The notes under the pieces were generated by a model. It saw only the letters and a list, made by a program, of their open reading frames with translations. It was not told the origin of the DNA and searched no databases. 64,000 nucleotides of DNA from Maea johnstoni (Eukaryota > Annelida > Polychaeta > Spionida > Magelonidae), in NCBI GenBank assembly GCA_963942565.1, contig OZ012690.1, positions 39,506,457 through 39,570,456 on the forward strand, read 5' to 3'. Shown piece by piece: positions 47,422-62,460 of this stretch (its first letter is position 1; the number at the start of each line of letters is the position of its first letter). A program made the translations under genes and the position numbers.

Positions 47422-49314
47422 CAGGGGCGGATCCAGGATTCGAGAAGGGGGGGTTCAATGTAGTTCCGAAAGGTGACACTGGTGACGCCACTCACAATTA
47501 TTTATGAAAACACCACCAGGAGTCAACTGCAAAGAGCTAAAAATAATAATTTCATGAGATATAAAAAAAAATAATAATCTCATAAGAGATATAACAAAAC
47601 CCATTATAGAGTTAGAGTGAAATTTTAATTGAAACGCAATATTTCATATAAATTATGATATGCAAAATCGGATTTGGTGATGGCCGGCCACATTGTCCTA
47701 TTTTTTGGTCGCAAGATTGAACGGACCTCTTGCACTTTCAAACATTTAAGAAATATATTTTACCTTTTGGAGAGATTTAACAATGTGAACACCCCGAGGA
47801 TGAGGGGAAGAACTTTTGCCCACTATGCTTGACGCTAATGTTCATACCCGGCGGTAGCGCCGCAAGAGTGAAACGGCAGCAGATGTAACTAATTGAACCT
47901 CAGAATAGCAAGTTCATAGCACAGGGAAAATTGGATCGCGAAGCTTGCAATGCCACAAAGTTAACGACATGTAAAGGCGTATTGATATAAGTATTATTGT
48001 TCATTTATTTGAAAAGGCATTAGATTAAAAGATCAAAAACAATTTTTGAGCTATTTTGGCGCTCCTTGTTGGGTTCTAACGACATTCCAATGATGCCGAG
48101 CCTTTGGGAGTAGTTAGACAACAGGCGCCATATGTTGGGCTTTGACTAAAAACGATCTTTTATCTTTGAGTTATAATAAACATTTCCACAGTTGTGAAGT
48201 TGGGAATTTCTTCGAGAAAATCTATAGTTTAATGGATGTAAGTAATGCCTAGCCTTCATATAAAAATTGAGCTCTGTAAAGTTTAAAGGGTGTAAGTATT
48301 AATTTATATCTGTTGATGAAGGAAATGTTCCATTAAGTTCCCTATGACGTTGGTGTTGTCACTTGCATGCACACTTGCGGCACATGACTATTACTTTATG
48401 CAACTCCCAGCCATTTACCTTCTATCTGCCCTTTCACACGTCCCTACGGCCCTATCCATGTACCTACCACCTGTACTTTGGGCTTGGATCCGTGCGCCCG
48501 CCACTCACTTTTTGGGCGCACGGATCCTTACTACATTGACAACTTCTACTCCTCCTGCGGCCTTTAGCGCCTTGCCGCAACACTTGTCTTCCCCCTTCTC
48601 TGTAATTGTACTGTCCTCCCAGTACCTCTTTCAACGGGGCCCTATCTGGATTGATGTTAGCGTAATTGCGTACATGCATCTCTTTCATTTGTGATACGAC
48701 TAAACACCAGTCGTGAGCGTCATTCAGTAAATTTCCCCTTCTGCGCTCGTCGAATTCTCAGAATTCAACTTTCAATTTTTTTTCTAATTTGGCTGACCGG
48801 AACCATTTCTATTCAACCTTTTTACAAATAGTACTCTACTTGATGAGGTACGCCCAAAGTTGTTTGACCATTTTTGCACTTCAGATGCAAATGGGTTAAG
48901 CCACCTCAAAAGGTGTTAAGATGTGGTTATTTATGTATATGTTGGCTATTAGTTAGGTATTTTCCCCCCTCACCTAACACACATCAGGCTTTCCAAGCTA
49001 GTTCTTAGCGGTCTGCAAACGACTGGACTGTAATTATGTATCCGCTAGACTAAGGAATCAAGTGGTCTAGAAGTTCAGTTAAAAATCAACGACCCACTCA
49101 GACCTATACCTGGCTGACACCAATCAGCCTGTTGCCTACTCAGGGCCTGGGGAAACAATAGACGTGGACAGAATTGCAAATTGCAACTGGTGGCCGAGGC
49201 AGGAAAAACAATTCGTTTTGATGTTTGTCCATAGGTGGCGTGGTGATGCAAAATGACTCACCAGCCAGGGGGGTTTCGGACGAACCCCTCGAACCCCCCT
49301 TGGATCCGCCCCTG
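47422..49314. mobile_element. 1.9-kb hAT-like non-autonomous element
   Basis: The ends are CAGGGGCGGATCCAGG at the left and, inverted, CAGGGGCGGATCCAAGG at the right. Both are followed by a GGGGGGTTC block. The CAGGG tip is the hAT signature, but no clear 8-bp duplication is seen at the edges. The interior is related to the unit B insertion (35640-35950, 36460-36770). A 14-base-arm palindrome sits at 48486-48527. Frames at 48344-48694 are not protein-like. Confidence 0.7.
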
Positions 49315-49485
49315 TGTGCAAAGTGTCATACTTTTATCACAGTATGCACAGCACAAAGTTGTCACTCATTCGCAGGACTAATTTGACTCAATGATCAAAA
49401 TCTGGAAAATCTGCAAAGTTCTGCACGAACATATACATTGACTGTAGAGGATAGTTATCCAAACAGAGAAAAGTTGATGTAGGAT

Positions 49486-49835
49486 ATGGAAGAACTTCTG
49501 CGTATACATGCCCCTGGGACACTAGATATTAAGACCCCTAACAATAAGATTAACACAGAACAAGTATATGAAGCTATAGGAGGCTCCAGCTATATTGTGT
49601 ATAAAGTAGTATCTGAATTATTAGGAGTTGACCATTTTGCTCGGAACAATATAATGTGCTCCATTATGTTAATTTTATAGTTAAATTTGATTGTACTATA
49701 CGTTGTCTTGTATATATGCTATAAACATGCTTGTGTCTCTAAGTGGTATATATAATTATAAGAAAACATTGTACTCTATATGAGTTTGTACCTTATACGT
49801 ACAGACAATAAAGCATACTACAATACATTACAATT
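49486..49835 (+). mobile_element. Possible retroposon 3' end
   Basis: A 64-codon frame (MEELLRIHAPGTLDIK and on) is followed by an AT-rich 3' part. It ends ACAATAAAGCATACTACAAT with ATTACAA repeats, the same tail style as other retroposons here. The coding text is not recognised. Confidence 0.35.
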
Positions 49836-50169
49836 CCGGTATCTCATATCATTGATCTCAGATATATTTCGAATACTTAGGGAATAATGTCCCCAACAAT
49901 TATTTTCGGATATTGGAATGAATGATGAGAGAGTGGAAATGATAATTTGCATGTGTACAGAGTTCTGAACTCGTAGAGTATGAGGTAGACGCCAAAGGCT
50001 CATGTTAACTGTATAATATAACACCGTATGCTGTCTGCTGTATAATTAGGGGGTTTGTACTAACGTGGCTATCAATGTTTTGATAGATTTGTAAAAATTA
50101 AAGATTAGACTGATTTGTAAAAATGCAAAGAAAAAGAGTTCACAGGAAAAACTAAAAGACAGTAATATA

Positions 50170-50470
50170 AGTAATAGTATGTTTTATTGCCATCAGGTCA
50201 TACAGCGGCAACACATGAAAGTTGTCATAACGTGACTGGTTAAGCATTTAATATGCCTGTTCTATAATTGCGGTATTTGACATAAAGGCCAAATGTATAG
50301 GAGCGCGGCAAACCAAATACATTGCTGTAATGGTATTCTGTTGGTTGCAACCACAATTTGTACAAATGAAACATTTTTAGTATGCTTTGGGAAATTTGGG
50401 CTGAAAACATCAAAGCGGCTTTAAAGTCTATATGTTATTTCATTATATTTATATCATCCTTAATTGAACC
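50170..50470 (-). mobile_element. Possible LINE 3' end on the minus strand
   Basis: On the minus strand the end reads TGACCTGATGGCAATAAAAC, then ATACTATTACTT. Before it, a frame gives LVCRAPIHLAFMSNT after C-T-N-C-G-C, like a LINE C-terminal knuckle. The evidence is thin. Confidence 0.3.
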
Positions 50471-50605
50471 ATCCTAAGATTTCGTTTAACCATCCAAACT
50501 ATTTTAATTAATGTCCAACAGATGTGCTACCGCCATGCAAATGCAGTGGAGAGGCCACACAGAACTAAATGGTAAACAGGATACTCTTTTTGTCTTTGTT
50601 TTGAA

Positions 50606-51050
50606 AGGGGCCGCATCCGCGTTACGTATTTCGCGGAGGAAGGGGTCTTTTTTAAGGCCTCCGCATGTCCGCGATTTTGTAAAGAAGGGTACTTTCTTGT
50701 ACCCAGTTACGAAGTATGGGGGGTCAAAATCCCCTTACAATCCACGAAATATACGCGGCTCTGATGCCGAGTGACTCCCGAAGTGACAGAGCTTCCGAGT
50801 TTGCTGCCGCCACTTGCTGCCACTAAACACGCTGAGGATTATAAAATCTTAAGTTACAATACGTGTTCAAGTTCATCCAATGTCAGTGTTTAGATAAAAG
50901 AAGGGGTGTTTATTTAGTGGAAAAAATCAGCGTTTTATTAAACTAAGGGTGCTTTTTTGGCCAGAAATCAGTGCTTTAGGGGTATTTTACAATTTTGATA
51001 ACGAGCGTATGCGCCCCCCTCTGTACCTGAGTGCCCCCCCCCCCCCCGGG
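50606..51050 (+). mobile_element. MITE family 1, copy 3
   Basis: Same body as 24102-24541 in the same orientation. The right end is complete (CTGTACCTGAGTGC plus a 16-base C run and GGG). The left end starts inside the terminal repeat (GGGGCCGCATCC). Confidence 0.8.
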
Positions 51051-51109
51051 AAATCAACCAATCGTGCCAGCATAGGAGCGCCGTTGTTATGTGGGCGCCC
51101 CACAGTAGG

Positions 51110-51345
51110 ATTTCATCTTGTTCGCGTTCCTTTACTAACCTAGGTGAGGCCTAAGTGACCTACTCGGATGACCATAGACATGCCCAGTGAAAGCCAGTAA
51201 AGGAACGGTTACGTGCTTCCCCGAGTAAAGTGTCATGGCAACTGCCAAACGGCCCTCATCTTTGCCCATATATGGCAACCGTGAAATCATCTATGTCTAA
51301 GCCGCACTTCATCACGAATGTCAATTTCAATTAATTTAAGACTAA
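51110..51345. mobile_element. MITE family 2, copy 2 (inverse of copy 1)
   Basis: CGTTCCTTTACTAACCTAGG at 51125 faces CCAGTAAAGGAACG at about 51195-51208. The rest (GGTTAC... to AATTTAAGACTAAATC) is the inverse of 24545-24690. As with copy 1 it lies directly beside a MITE family 1 copy, but in the opposite relative orientation. Confidence 0.65.
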
Positions 51346-51708
51346 ATCTATAAAATTTCATTATAAATATTACTGAAATATTAAGCCAGGGCATGTACTG
51401 TAAAATTAAAATAGTATTCTTAAATGCTGGTAACAAAAGTGAACGATTTGCTTATTTTTAAAGGTGCTTACGAAAGCATCAAATACAAAATAATTTTCAT
51501 CATTTTACTGTAAATAATGATCATCTTTTAGTTTATTTTCACAAGCAAAACAATTTTCGGTAAACGAAGGCGTCCATGTTCGCGAGGTTAGTTGGGCCTG
51601 GCCCGAGTAAGCGCCAGAGTGACGGCATCGCCTAACTGGAACGATCTCGCGCTTACCCAGCGCTTACTCGCGCAAGTAAAGGAACGCGGTACTTGAGGAT
51701 TACTTCGT

Positions 51709-51838
51709 TTATAGGCAGACGTGTATCGTTGCAAAATCGTGTCGGCTAAGCTGGACTTCTCTGCAGGCCAGCCCGGCACAGCAGTAGGCTGCGCCCGGCA
51801 TATTGCATCGGGAACCATCGGTGACGCACGTCCCGCGG
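51709..51838 (-). CDS. Putative terminal exon of a small cysteine-knot-like secreted peptide
   Basis: On the minus strand an acceptor (ttgtgtcttttcag) precedes an exon reading RGTCVTDGSRCNMPGAAYCC, then AGLAC and later HVCL, with TAA at 51709-51711. The Cys pattern is C-x6-C-x7-CC-x4-C-x15-C, as in inhibitor-cystine-knot (knottin) peptides, where CC followed by GL-C is common. The local GC content is higher than the surroundings. No upstream exon is secure. A minus-strand frame near 52250-52340 has a hydrophobic start (MQHTHFIVLNVLFIF), but it comes from an A/T-rich simple run. Coincidence is possible. Confidence 0.35.
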
Positions 51839-51845
51839 CTGAAAA

Positions 51846-53650
51846 GACACAAGTTTGATGCAACAATTAAGAAAGAGCATACGTGGCAGGCTGTATGTCT
51901 GATTGTTTGGCAATCTGTTGAAATAAAGATATACACTAAACTGACTAAAGCTATTTGATCACTGTACCAGTCGACCGGTGTCCGTCAGCAACTGCTGGAA
52001 ATGTTGCCAGGCCCAGCTGCGTGGTCGACGTATTCAGTTAGCTACATATGACATCTACTTTTTAGCCATGACGTTATGGTCGTGCACGGAGTAGAAATCA
52101 GGCATACGATCGTGTAGATCGTGCCCGCATGCGCACTGAAATACTAATTGCTAAAACGATATTGCTACCAAGATGTTGAAGTAAATTGGAGGTGATTAAC
52201 AATGAACAGCGATGATAGTAGTCTTTATATTGCACCCTGTGTGCAAAGTAATAGCTCAATGGAAGCGACTGACTCAACAATAAAAATAAAATAAAGATAA
52301 AAATAAAAAGTACATTAAGAACAATGAAATGTGTATGCTGCATCGTTGTTTTAAAATGAGTATTATTTTTAGTCAATGAGTTCAAGGAGATGGTTACTAA
52401 CTCAGTGCTGACAAGAATGCACATTTAAACTGAGGATGTGCAGGTGAAGTTTGGCAGTATTCTGTGGGCATTGGAGGTATAAGTAGGGGTTAGCAGTTTG
52501 GTTTATTTAGTGAAGGTGGGCCCTATTATACACGAATACCTCGCACATACCCATCCATAAATGGTCCCCACCGTGTGTGGTGAAAGTCCACTGTGGCGGT
52601 ACATTGAATATCAAATATCGTCACTTTTCTGTCGTATTTAGGCTAAATCGTAGCTATTCAGTTGTGGTGGAGGAAACTGGACTACCCGTTGAGAACCAAG
52701 ACCTAACCCCAGGTCACCGATAACTTACTCCCATACCCGGAAGCGATTTACACAGGGCATGCCTCCACTACCCACGACAAGGTACCATTCACTTTCTTCT
52801 TACAGGCACTGAATCAACTGGGGACATTCTACACCACAAGTTACCCTTGGAAGTTTTGGAAGTTTTACAAATGAGCAACACATTCAATGTATCAATTGAA
52901 AATAAATTAGCGATAAAAAAGCATATCAAATTAAAAACAAGTCATTGGACCCACAGATAGGTATGAACTAGAATCCATGCAGAAATGTCGTTTTCTTAGA
53001 TTATATACAATCTTTACCCCGTTTTACCATACAAATGCTGTTTTGATGTGTTAATACATATGTTTATTCAATAATGCAAGTTCATCCAATAAACAATGAA
53101 CTGCAGTAGACATTCAAGCTAAAGATTATCTTCCCTCCTCTTTGTGGCTACCTCTATGAGCCCAAATAAAGTAATATGTTCGCCCTCACTGCCGATACAA
53201 ATATATGCTATGTTATTTCATGTGTATGTTCAACATTGCAAGTTCCTCCGTTAAGCTTATAAGTCGGAAATCTTTACCTTTCTCTTAAGCGGGATGCCTC
53301 ATGACCTGAAAAATGTAATACATGTAGTTACATTAGTTTGATACTTGGAGTAACTCTATATCACCTTTTAGATTAGTGTTATCTTAAGTTGTATAAAACT
53401 GGTATAATATGGGTACATCTGTCACACTAACAAGAATATTTCTTATTGTCTACCCTAATGATAGGGGCTGTTAAAAGTGACCATTTGTAAATGGTGACTA
53501 TATTCGCCGGTTTACAGAAGCACTATGCGTAGATCGTTCATGATAGTGGTATAAAAGTTGATGATTTTCTGATTAATATCGAATCGCAAATTAAATGCAA
53601 ACGTAGGATATTACATAATGACTTAGAGAATTGAGCCTAAGATTCTGCAG
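51846..53650. other. Intergenic stretch, no gene seen
   Basis: Near 52600 there is a small motif (inverse of TTAGCCTAAATACGACAGAA then AAGTGAC) that recurs near 55600 and 11480, so a decayed short repeat is present. No exon or RNA gene was recognised. Confidence 0.4.
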
Positions 53651-53657
53651 AAATTGT

Positions 53658-56098
<2,441 letters not shown>

Positions 56099-56830
56099 AT
56101 GGCAGGTAAGTGCTGATGAAGTTATCCGTAATTAGGTCAAAACACCTGAACGGTTTATTTACCAACAACTAGGTCACGATGTATTGAATTTTAGAATTTG
56201 AGACCGTTGGTTTACACCCGATTTCAATTTGTTAGCCAGCACCTAAGCTTGATTTTTTATTATGTGCTATTTTTCATGGTGTATACCTGTTCCGACAATG
56301 AAAATCGAACCTACTTTACACTGAAAAGTAGCAGTTTGTTGGCAACAAAGTTGCTACAGGTAGAAAGTTAAGCAGGTATAGCTTCACTTCCAACATGGCG
56401 GATTCAATACAGAGCTACACGCTTTGTAATTGCATGTATCTTTCCTGCCTTATCGCCAGTTATTGATGTGGGTGTGTCAATATCATATGGCTATGAATCA
56501 ACCCAAAGCGGATCTATAATTATTATCAATATTTGACTGCCCCACTACTACTTGATTATCAAGTTGATATTCCCAAATAGAGATAAAGAAAAGAAAGTGG
56601 AAATTTAAATTTAACTTTTAAGTGTTTTTTGACAAAAATATATGTGTGCTGAAAAGTCCATGATATAAGCCTATTAATGGTATGCCTTTTAAGTATGAAT
56701 TTATCTGTAGAAATTTATTTTCTGACCTTTTCACATCTGTATTTGAAATCTGTTATAGACAGGAAGAGTTGAAATCAAGTACTATATGACATCAGAGGAA
56801 TTATCTAAGTTACTAGGAGAGCCAATATGA
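56099..56830 (+). CDS. Speculative gene start (two small exons)
   Basis: ATGGCAG at 56099-56105 has a good start context (GGAAAATGG) and is followed directly by the donor gtaagt. A possible second exon after ttatagacag at 56763 rejoins in frame as GRVEIKYYMTSEELSKLL, then G-E-P-I and a stop at 56828. The phase fit and the protein-like composition are the only support. No family is recognised and no later donor is convincing, so this may be chance. Confidence 0.2.
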
Positions 56831-56871
56831 TTCCATTGAGACAGGCATGGATACCTTACACACAAATGTCA

Positions 56872-56873
<2 letters not shown>

Positions 56874-56939
<66 letters not shown>
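56874..56939. repeat. (TA)n microsatellite
   Basis: About 66 bases of pure TA. Confidence 0.96.
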
Positions 56940-56941
<2 letters not shown>

Positions 56942-57529
56942 TGAACTTGGATATGACAGACTCAATGGGACCAGGAAAATTGGTCCGACGGACGGACCGA
57001 CTGTCATATGCAAAATCTGTCTTATACATATGACACATACTTGATATGCATGGGACTGTGACCAAGCTTATCGTCCGTCATAGCCAAAAGTCTGTCGTAC
57101 GGTGGTCCGTCATCACCTAAATATAGGAAGTACTACATATTGTCTATATGTATTATGAATTTATAATTTTACTGAGCTACCACATATTCAGTTTTCACCT
57201 GATGTAAGATGTACAAATTAAATTGAATGGGCACATGTATTCACATTCGCAAGAACAATTGGGTATAAGGTCCTGATATCATCATCCAAGTATTTTCGAG
57301 ATAGTCCAAGTGATAGCCTTTTCCGGGGTATATTTCTTGACTAAGAGATGGAGTGAAGTCTGTCCTGACCTGACACGTTTGCCTAACAACCATTCTAAAG
57401 GTCACACAGACCTGTGATATGACATGTATGTGAACAAGACCTGACTCATTGATATATACACACAGTATCTTATATTGTCTTATCTTTGATAAATTTGGAA
57501 CAACACATTTATGTCAGCCGACAGCAGAT

Positions 57530-57830
57530 TCTTTGCTAGGATTTAGAAGCTTGGCGTCAAGAATTGGCAAAACTTTGTAAAATTTCTTGGCGGCCTATTT
57601 TTGATAGGGTTACCATAGCATACTCAAATTGAAGCCTCAAATATGTAACTTCTTAATGAAATATAGCATTATGTCCTAATACATTGCCATGGTAATTATA
57701 TTTCTAGAATGGGATTATAGTCAATTATATGCTTAGAAATTTCTCAAAAGATTTTGGGTGTTATTTTTTGAGGGTTTGGGTGTCCAACTGATGCCCTGCT
57801 TTGCGTGTTGGCTAAGGCAGTGCTTGTCTA
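57530..57830. mobile_element. Diverged copy of the TCTTAGCCAG MITE family
   Basis: It shares the order TAGGATTT, then ATTGGCAAAA, TGCCATGGTAATTAT, AAATTTCTCAAAAGATTTTG, GGGTTTGGGTGTCCAA and CCTGCT...TTGGCTAAG with the copies at 59029 and 62900, but with many changes. Confidence 0.5.
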
Positions 57831-58689
57831 TTGCTTGGCACCCACACAGAACAGGTAAAAATTAGGTGTTCACCCTCTGGCTTGATGCTGACAGGGACTT
57901 AACCAAGACCAGTCCACAGGCCATTTCCTGAACTTTAACCACTTTTATTTTAGAGTTTAATATAGCCAATTATTTTCCTTACAAACCATCTTTTAGAACA
58001 TTGTAGTTGGTAAATTGATTTAACGCGATTCAGCTAAATCTGGAGGAGCAGAAATTTTTTAATTGCAGTACTCATTCATTGTTTTGGACAAGCATTTTTA
58101 AAATCCTGGCTAGGACGGTAAGACGCTGGCTTGAGGTGACTTTAGCTACTTATCAAAATAAACTAAGAATTATTAAGTCACATATATCCACGTAGGAATT
58201 AATATAAAATGTTTGAAGCTGAAGAGTTGTATGACATGTTCTAGTTTAACAACTATTTACCAAAATAGGTTTTGGAAGACATCCCTTGAATAGTGATCTG
58301 AAGGATTTTTGAGGCGCTATGTACAGCTATTTTCCCATGGGTTACGTTTTAAAAATCAGTGTCAAGAATGACAGGTCTGGGCATCATTTAGATATACCCA
58401 AACACTATAAGATCAGTCCTCATAACACTTTAAGAAGTTGTGGTGAGATTAAAAAAAAATGTCAATTGCAAGTATTTATAATTGATTTTGTTCATCACAA
58501 TATATTTCCTTTGACATTGCATTCATGAGGATGTTATGCCCTGTTTCTAATGTTTCTGTTTCGAAATATGTGGTTTATGTTGTGATCTCAGTATACTGTG
58601 GTCTCCCTTGAAAAATAGGATGTCCAAAAATTTAACAATTGTAAATTTTGGGCACCTAGTTTCTGAGTCGTGACCCTTCTGCTGCTTAA

Positions 58690-58761
58690 CCCTTATCCTG
58701 CTAACCACAACAATTGTCCTGGTGTGCAGCAGTGCTTATGGGTTTCACAGCAGGATAAGGG
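58690..58761. mobile_element. 72-bp piggyBac-type mini element
   Basis: TTAA at 58686-58689 and 58762-58765 flank CCCTTATCCTGCT and its exact inverse AGCAGGATAAGGG. The CCC tip and TTAA duplication are the piggyBac hallmarks. The arms plus TTAA give an 18-base perfect inverted repeat. Confidence 0.82.
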
Positions 58762-59028
58762 TTAAGAGTCAGTCACCCATGAAATACCCAGGGGGTGTGT
58801 CATAGAGTGCCTTAGACTTGCTACAAGTCTGTGTTATCTGTCTCTTTCCTTTTAAGTCTCACTGATCTAACCTGAGTTGATTTCACTGCAGGTTTATAGT
58901 GTTGAATAAATCCTCAAGGGGTTCACGCTTAAGCTGTAGTCTGTAACACACTGCAACTCCTGAAAACTGTGCTGCCATCTATAGGTTGAGAGAAACATCA
59001 CACCTATCCTGTAGTGGTGACGCTGCAG

Positions 59029-59335
59029 TGTCTTAGCCAGGATTTGGAAACTGGGTGCCTAAAATTGGCAGTTGTAACATTTTTGGGCGTCCAACTTTTT
59101 AAGAGGGTTGCACTATTTACTCATATTTTAACCATAAACATGTATACATTCATCAAAACAAGGCATGATATCATTAAACAATGTCATGGGAATTATAAGG
59201 AGATGAAAAAATTCAATTATAAGCTTGAGATTGAGATTTTTATAAATTCCACACTAAAAATTTGGGTGTCCTGGGGGGTTCTTATTAAGGGTTTGGGTGT
59301 CCAAAAAGGCACCCACACGCCCTGCTGGCTAAGCC
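59029..59335. mobile_element. TCTTAGCCAG MITE, about 307 bp
   Basis: It starts TGTCTTAGCCAGGATTTGG and ends CCTGCTGGCTAAGCCC, inverse at the tips. Near the right end, TTTGGGTGTCC occurs twice, separated by about 35 bases. It is close to the copy at 62900-63208. Confidence 0.75.
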
Positions 59336-62162
59336 CATGGGTGACGGCATGGAATTAAACCTTACTCAGCCTGAGAAACTAGGCTAAGAGTGCCAGTGTG
59401 CTAATTCCATCTAGTCACAGAACCAGAAGTAATGCATTATTGGGCCCGTCACAGGGTGTTATTCAGCTGGAATTCAGAACCCGGCCACGCCAGCAGTGCC
59501 AATGTTGTTCCACCCAACCATATAATTATACTCTTATCCCCATTCAAGCCTGGGTACAGGGACCAGGCTATGGCCCATACAGCCTGTCTTTTGGAAAACC
59601 GTTTTAGACAGACAATAATTTCCCGGCCAATTTTTCAATTAAGACCTTTTTGAGATCAAATATTTTCCAAGTATTTTCCTGGCAGGCTGACAAACCACCT
59701 TCCAAGACATGGCTGAAGTGTTTATTACGCTTTTTGACATAATAGGCTATTTAATGTAGGTGGCAGAATCCTTAACCATAATTAACTGTTGTCTGGGTAA
59801 ATACATGTTTATGGCTGTTATCTTCAGGAATATATTGTGATCTCCCTTCAAAAAATGGACACCCCACAAATGCTAAACAAAAATTGTGCAGCTCAGTGTA
59901 AATGGAAACAAACACTTATTCATAGTGTGTATGAAAAACTATGCATGTCAATTCAGTATGTATCCCCGCAAGGCTAAATGGCAAGCTGATATTGGAGAGA
60001 GAAATAACAGATGTAGGCTATTTATATATTTAAATAGTGCTAAATGCAATCTGCCACTTTGTGGCTGGGTGGTATGTTGATAAAAGGAAGTTTCCTCAGA
60101 CAAACAGCTCAATCGTCTAGATCAGAGGCTGATGTCAAACTCAAGTAGTTCATCCGTCTTTGTCTAGATTGAATAAAGTGACAGCTTGGAGAGAAAGGAT
60201 TCGTTAGCTTTTGGGAAATAACGGGGTATTCCTCTTCAGGGATTGACTGTAACTTTGGAGGTTTGGAAATGTAGTCCTGAAGATTTAATATTATAAGTGA
60301 GATACAAATGTGCTGGTATTTCATAATATTCATGATTTGTAATGAAATGGGGGTTACCATGTGCTGTTACTCTATACATATCTAAATACAGATATGGAAT
60401 TGTTATATATAATTGTTTATGACCTGTTATGATGGTTCTGTTAATGGGGCCTAAAAAAAGTAACAAATTTTTATTCAAAAAAATCCCTACCCTAAAGTTT
60501 TTTTTCCAGCCATCCCAACTCCCAATCAATGTAAAGCATGCATAAAACACATTTATGACCAATAAAGTAATGCAAAAAAATTTTTCTTACCGACCTACCT
60601 ACCCCATTTTTTTTCAGACTATTACAGGAAACAAACAATATTTTTTTTCTTGGCCTGGTATATAATTGACTTTAAATGCTGCTACCAGGATGCCTCCAAA
60701 CAAAGGCATTTTGCTATTTATCTATTGAAATTTATGAGGCTGCAGGGCTCAACAGTCCCTGCCACTAGCCGGCCAAGCCAGGTAGTCTGCTCAGGCTGGG
60801 CAATTAGTTGGATATTCCTGTCAGGCATCCAGGTTGCATGGCCAGTTTGCTAGCAGTTACCTTGTTTAATTAACCTTGACATAGAGACAATAAAATATTT
60901 TGTTAACTTAAGGTTTGATGTCATTTCTGTATATTTTTGTCTTACATTTTATTTCCGCCTTTACCCTTGACTTTTCAAGGTTGCTGTCAACTATATTATT
61001 ATTCAAAAGATCCTCCTGTATATGAATCCAATGAATGTACCTCTCGATATTTTAATTCTAATGTCAGATAGTCAAGCAGGGCAAGTTGAGGGCTTGTTCA
61101 GCTTCCCGGAGATGCCGTTTTTCCATGATCAGATAGTCGTGACTATGGGGCTTTCTGTTATGTCGAGCCCTGGGCTGACAGTACAAAATTTAACAAAATT
61201 TGGTACCTTTGAGGCAGGCTGAGCAGTAGTATTAAAATGATCAGTAAGATTTTATATTGATAAGGAAAATCAGTATTGTTGCGCTAGAACTTTAAAGGTG
61301 CTTATCCCTGGAATGGAAAATTCAGGGGCAGCTAGGTACATAATTTATTTTGTACATGGTTCATTTTCAACCAAGGCTAAAGAAAAGTAGCATTTCGCAA
61401 TGTATAATCTTTAAAATACTGGTATATATAGCTATTATTTAAAACCTAGAACCCTGCAACCGAATAACTCTCTTTAGGCTATTTTGTTGGGAGTCATTCC
61501 TTCATTCCTGATATTTCTTTTAGTACGATAGATCACAGCATGGAGGGCTCAACTGCCTGTAAATATAAACTAGGGACTCCTAATGAATGTGTGTCATAAC
61601 AGTATAGATTAGACCTTAGCCTGGTTCTCAGGCTGAGTTAGGTATAATGCCCCCAGCCCCCCACCACTCTATATATTGATGTCTCTCTCAAACTAAAGAT
61701 GGCAGCACAGTTTTCAGAAGTCATAACATAAGATCTATGACATTTTCCAGGGATGTAGTACATCATGCCTGTACCCTCCCACCCCCACCCTCCCCCTTGA
61801 AACAGCCTGAGTATTTTGAAAATTTATCAATGTTGTGGCCAGAGCATTTTCCGAAAAAAAATTGATACTTAGAGGAAATGTTGATGGGCACCAAACCAAC
61901 ATGTCTGTCTACATTAAATATATTGTGAATTTAAGCTTAATTCGACCATTCAATATTTTAAGAAATATTTCAAGCCAACAAAAAAACAAGAATGGGTTAG
62001 GTTAATACAGATTCATGCCAAGTGTTAAGTATTTGGTACTTATGAAAATGACTTGTAAGTAATTGTAGTTGTGTATATCGCTAAAAGATGGCACTAGCTG
62101 CACTGCTCCAATTCATACTTTATTCTGTTACATGTATTTACAAAAGTGTGATACTCACAGAC
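59336..62162. other. Intergenic or intronic stretch, no exon seen
   Basis: Only short ORFs without family or splice support. If a gene starts near 56099, this would be intron. Confidence 0.35.
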
Positions 62163-62460
62163 AGGGTCTTAGCCAGAATTTCAAAATACCTGTCTCTAAC
62201 GGCAATTCACAAAATTTCTGCCCTTCCAGAATTAGCCACTGAGCTTTTTGAAGTCCTTATACAAACTTTGTACATTAACACTTCAGCCATGCCTTAGAAG
62301 TTAGTTTGTTTTAAAAAGATTTGATTATTATTTTTAAAAAAAAGTAAATTTGAAAATTCTTTATGAAAACTTTCCTTTTGTAAAAAGGACTTTTTCAGGG
62401 AACTGCCTGTCCAAAAGACAAGCTGGATAATTGGTCCTGGCTTAGTCCTTGGTCAAAGAC
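62163..62460. mobile_element. Diverged TCTTAGCCAG MITE
   Basis: It begins GGGTCTTAGCCAGAATTTC and ends near CTGGCTTAGTCC. The interior is strongly diverged from the other copies, so this is an older insertion or a subfamily. Confidence 0.45.

Noticed and set aside
48344-48694. 116-codon frame within the hAT-like element
   Set aside because: Contains a palindrome, has no transposase motifs, and is interior filler.
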